Positions 61,666 to 64,000 of a stretch of DNA of 64,000 nucleotides are shown piece by piece. Both the position numbers and the translations under genes were made by a program. Source of the DNA: Torulaspora globosa (taxonomy: Eukaryota > Ascomycota > Saccharomycetes > Saccharomycetales > Saccharomycetaceae); the NCBI RefSeq assembly GCF_014133895.1, contig NC_050728.1, positions 806,001 to 870,000 on the forward strand, written 5' to 3'. The notes below the pieces were generated by a model. It did no database searches. It worked only from the letters and a program-made list of their open reading frames with translations, and was not told where the DNA came from. Each line of letters opens with the position of its first letter. Within the stretch, counting starts at the first letter, position 1.

Positions 61666-62331
61666 TTACAACGCTGAGTAGTCCTTCACAATCTCGTATC
61701 CCTTGTTGCTGGAGATCGGAGCATTGCCAGGCCTGACAGCCAGCAGCGTGTTCAGCCCGGCTTCGCTGGCCGCGTCCAGCTCCAATTCGTTGTCGCTTAT
61801 GAACAACACGTCCCGCGCTTCTCTGCCCATGTCTTTCAAAATCCTACGGTATGACTCCGCCTCCGTCTTCTTCCCAGAAGTGTTGATGTCGAAGTAGCCT
61901 CTGATAAACGGTTGCAGGTCCAAGCGCCGGTCACTGTCTGGGTCTGCCACGTGTCCGAACAGCAACTTCTGCGCCTTCACAGACCCACTCGAGTAGATGT
62001 ACACCTCGCCGCCCCTCCGGATCAGCTCAATGGCATCCCGATACACCGGTGCCTTGATCTCGCCCTGCTCGTAGCCTTGTGCCCATACGTGGCCCTGCAA
62101 TTGCTTCAACACGGGATCCTTGATATCGCGGTCCACCAGCTCCAAGATGTACTCTTGCAGACACTGTTGCTTATCCTGGGGAAATTGCGTGAGCAATTCC
62201 TCCACCGCTGGCTCACCGGAGCTCACCAAACTGGGCACTTTACCACTGAAGAAGGGGAAAAGTACTTCCTTCACAAACGCAATGGGACACACAGTACCTT
62301 CAATGTCCAGCAGCAAAACTCTAGACGACAT
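61666..62331 (-). CDS. UTR4: 2,3-diketo-5-methylthiopentyl-1-phosphate enolase/phosphatase (methionine salvage)
   Basis: A bifunctional HAD-family enzyme of 221 residues (227 in S. cerevisiae; MtnC/ENOPH1 type), which in methionine salvage enolises and dephosphorylates the diketo intermediate. HAD motif I is VLLLDIEGTVCPIAFVKEVL with D9 and E11; motif II lies at IYSSGSVKAQKLLFGH; motif III/IV at KKTEAESYRRILKDMG and VLFISDNELELDAASEAGL. All catalytic motifs are present. Start: ATG 62331. It is convergent with RAD23, with only 49 bp between stops, and divergent from cytochrome c. Confidence 0.95.
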   Translation of the reverse strand: MSSRVLLLDIEGTVCPIAFVKEVLFPFFSGKVPSLVSSGEPAVEELLTQFPQDKQQCLQEYILELVDRDIKDPVLKQLQGHVWAQGYEQGEIKAPVYRDAIELIRRGGEVYIYSSGSVKAQKLLFGHVADPDSDRRLDLQPFIRGYFDINTSGKKTEAESYRRILKDMGREARDVLFISDNELELDAASEAGLNTLLAVRPGNAPISSNKGYEIVKDYSAL

Positions 62332-62534
62332 CGCTCAACCTTCAATCGTTTCCAGAGACCCACAATTGATGTCTATGTCACAACCGTCTTGATCTTCTCG
62401 ACAGACCTGTATGAAAAATTAGCGTCACAAATCGCTGTCACCTTCATATAATTCCGCGCGTCACAATTTAAATTACTGACACGACAACTAAATATTTTAT
62501 TTACTGACATCTGTTAGTTAATCACCGCACACGA

Positions 62535-62542
62535 ACCAATGA
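62535..62542 (+). promoter_or_regulatory. Hap2/3/4/5 CCAAT element (ACCAATGA)
   Basis: Exact match to the ACCAATNA consensus of the HAP complex, which activates respiratory genes including cytochrome c; 302 bp upstream of the cytochrome c ATG. Confidence 0.55.
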
Positions 62543-62731
62543 TGACGCGCAATAACCCCCACGCCGCGCCCGCGAACCGTTAGGGCTTTGCGTGTTTTTC
62601 GCCGCCAAATGCAGAGGGGCAAGTTAGGGCTTCGGCGGGACCGGGTCTCGGCGTTAAAGGACTTAAAGAATACCGATGAATGGTGATAAGTTGAAATAAT
62701 TGAAGAATTTTTCAAAAGAAGATAGCACTGG

Positions 62732-62740
62732 TATATATAT
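62732..62740 (+). promoter_or_regulatory. TATA box of the cytochrome c gene
   Basis: TATATATAT about 105 bp upstream of the ATG, in the usual yeast range for TATA-driven regulated genes. Confidence 0.6.
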
Positions 62741-62843
62741 TAAAGCAGGATCGACTGCTAATATTATTTATCAGTACAATATAAGATTTCTTATAGTATC
62801 TTTAAAAACAAAAGATTCAAGTAAAAGGATAAAAAAAGTAAAA

Positions 62844-63179
62844 ATGCCAGCTCCATACCAACCAGGTTCCGCTAAGAAAGGTGCTACTCTTTTCAAGACT
62901 AGATGTTTGCAATGTCACACTGTTGAAAAAGGTGGTCCACACAAGGTTGGTCCAAATCTACATGGCGTTTTCGGTCGTCACTCTGGTCAAGCTGAAGGCT
63001 ATTCTTACACCGATGCTAACATTAAGAAAAACATCATGTGGGATGAGCAGAACATGGCTGACTACTTGGAGAACCCAAAGAAATACATCCCAGGTACCAA
63101 GATGGCTTTCGGTGGTTTGAAGAAGGAGAAGGACAGAAACGACTTGGTTACTTACTTGGCTAAGGCTACCAAGGAGTAA
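62844..63179 (+). CDS. CYC7: Cytochrome c
   Basis: Mitochondrial intermembrane electron carrier of 111 residues (iso-1 109, iso-2 113 in S. cerevisiae). Heme attachment RCLQCH (C21, C24, H25) and the axial Met87 in IPGTKMAF are present, as is [14 protein letters not shown]. Codon bias is strong. Synteny with UTR4 and UTR2 points to the CYC7 (YEL039C) locus, but in an unduplicated genome it may serve for both CYC1 and CYC7. The A-rich leader AAAAAAAGTAAAA precedes ATG 62844; a longer open frame upstream has no ATG and no cytochrome similarity. Confidence 0.96.
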   Translation: MPAPYQPGSAKKGATLFKTRCLQCHTVEKGGPHKVGPNLHGVFGRHSGQAEGYSYTDANIKKNIMWDEQNMADYLENPKKYIPGTKMAFGGLKKEKDRNDLVTYLAKATKE

Positions 63180-63369
63180 GAAGGGCCTGGATGGACAAAT
63201 AAGGAAAAAGCATATTCTGTCAATAGTAACACCATGTTTATATATACTACTATTTATTCACTTGTTTATCAGGAAAGCGAGAAATACGACAAATACGATA
63301 AAAACGGTGTCTGTTAAATGAGTGGTAGAATTACAGATTGTTAATTAGAGTCGTGCGCTAGAATGCATG

Positions 63370-64000
63370 TTACAATAGGTAGCCGAAGAGGATACCGACC
63401 AAAGGAATTCCGACGGAGATGGCGTTAGCTCCGTTGGTCCCGGTGGAGGTCTGTTGCTGCTTAGAGCCAGCACCGCTGCTGCTGCTTGATTTCATGTTCT
63501 GAACAAAAGCAGTGCTCTGCTCGGAGCTCAGCGAGGTGGTCTTCGATGCCGAGGCTGTGGTTGTTTGGGCAGCGGCCGAGCCAGTGGAAGCACTAGATTT
63601 GTCGGTGCCCTTGGATGTGGAAGTCGACTTCGACGAAGACGAACCAGCCGAAGAGCTGGATGAGCTGGATGAGCTGGAAGAGCTAGAGGAGGTGGAAGAT
63701 GAAGCTGCAGACGAAGAAGAAGAGCTTTTGCCCTTTTGTGGGTCTAACCCAGAACCTTCGTCCGAGTACAAGAAACTATCTTTGTCTGTAATGGCAACGT
63801 CTTCGCTGAGGAAACTATCGTCCTTGGTGAATTGGTAGGACTTGGTACCGTTCTTGGAGGCGTAACTAGGAGGATCATAGCACGTGATGTTCACTTGTTG
63901 CAGAGATGCATAGTAGTATCCTGGATCTTTCAGGTCGTCCGCGTTCCAGTTGATCTCACCACCAGCCCACGCAATTGTACCTGGTGGATTCGTGGCGTTG
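63370..64000 (-). CDS. UTR2: Crh-family cell wall transglycosidase Utr2 (5' partial, C-terminal part)
   Basis: The last about 209 codons of a GPI-anchored chitin-glucan transglycosidase of the GH16 Crh family (467 residues in S. cerevisiae Utr2). The frame is open beyond the window end; readable from there: GTIAWAGGEINWNADDLKDP and GYYYASLQQVNITCYDPPSY, conserved in Crh proteins after the catalytic domain, which is itself outside. A long Ser-rich stalk follows, and the end NGANAISVGIPLVGILFGYL is a GPI-attachment signal (small residues then a hydrophobic tail). UTR2 (YEL040W) is the expected neighbour of cytochrome c. Confidence 0.9.
   Translation of the reverse strand, partial: NATNPPGTIAWAGGEINWNADDLKDPGYYYASLQQVNITCYDPPSYASKNGTKSYQFTKDDSFLSEDVAITDKDSFLYSDEGSGLDPQKGKSSSSSSAASSSTSSSSSSSSSSSSSSAGSSSSKSTSTSKGTDKSSASTGSAAAQTTTASASKTTSLSSEQSTAFVQNMKSSSSSGAGSKQQQTSTGTNGANAISVGIPLVGILFGYLL
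63645..63725. repeat. Ser-encoding short tandem repeat in UTR2
   Basis: Imperfect GAGCTGGAT/GAGCTGGAA-type 9-bp and triplet repeats on the + strand encode a nearly pure run of serine on the minus. Such cell-wall stalk repeats commonly vary in length. Confidence 0.65.

Larger units (their letters stand above)
62332..62843. other. Divergent promoter region UTR4-cytochrome c
   Basis: A 512-bp interval with a GC-rich block at 62555-62660 and an A/T-rich leader before cytochrome c. HAP and TATA elements are listed separately. No gene seen. Confidence 0.6.

Overview
The window is nuclear DNA of a budding yeast (Saccharomycetaceae). It is gene-dense with short intergenic regions. Introns are few and carry canonical yeast signals (GTATGT/GTATGA donor, TACTAAC branch point). 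Ribosomal, condensin, MCM and TEL1 proteins are close to those of Saccharomyces cerevisiae, and the standard code fits throughout. Gene order interleaves S. cerevisiae chromosome II-left (YBL097W to YBL080C) with chromosome V-right (YER122C to YER107C), and single genes stand where S. cerevisiae has duplicate pairs (AVT5/AVT6, RPL23A/B, BOI1/BOI2, SCS2/SCS22). That is the pattern of a lineage that did not undergo the whole-genome duplication (for example Lachancea, Torulaspora or Zygosaccharomyces relatives). Genus is inferred only to that level.

Layout: 1-7.4 kb holds BRN1 (5' end cut by the window), an MFS sugar transporter without a recognised S. cerevisiae counterpart at this locus, MRX3 and GLO3. 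7.4-15.8 kb holds ROX3, RPL32 (with a 5'-UTR intron), SCS2 (spliced), MAP2, MRP21, AVT5/6 and SHO1. 15.8-24.2 kb is the giant checkpoint kinase TEL1. 24.3-32.6 kb holds RPL23 (spliced), SLX8, an unusually long tail-to-tail gap, the YBL086C orthologue, a probable SPR6 and BOI1/2. 32.6-50.8 kb holds CDC27, TMN3, LSM4, SWI4, KAP123, ALG3, FLO8 and GLE2. 51-54.1 kb holds the YBL081W orthologue and PET112. At about 54.2-54.4 kb synteny jumps to S. cerevisiae chromosome V-left (YEL032W to YEL040W, inverted): MCM3, a tRNA-Ser(AGA), HYP2/eIF5A, ANP1, RAD23, UTR4, cytochrome c and UTR2 (5' end cut by the window).

The genes are almost all conserved housekeeping or cell-cycle genes, each with its own promoter; there are no operons. 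Regulatory sites fit the known biology: Rap1 pair at RPL32, MCB/SCB cluster at SWI4, Mcm1-type site at MCM3, Rpn4 PACE element at RAD23, HAP site and TATA at cytochrome c, and recurrent Reb1 motifs in intergenic regions. I saw no transposon, LTR, CRISPR, rRNA or clear novel multi-gene system. The most open items are the 800-bp convergent gap after SLX8, two small unassigned ORFs, the extra transporter gene, an orphan TFIIIC B-box and the intron structures.
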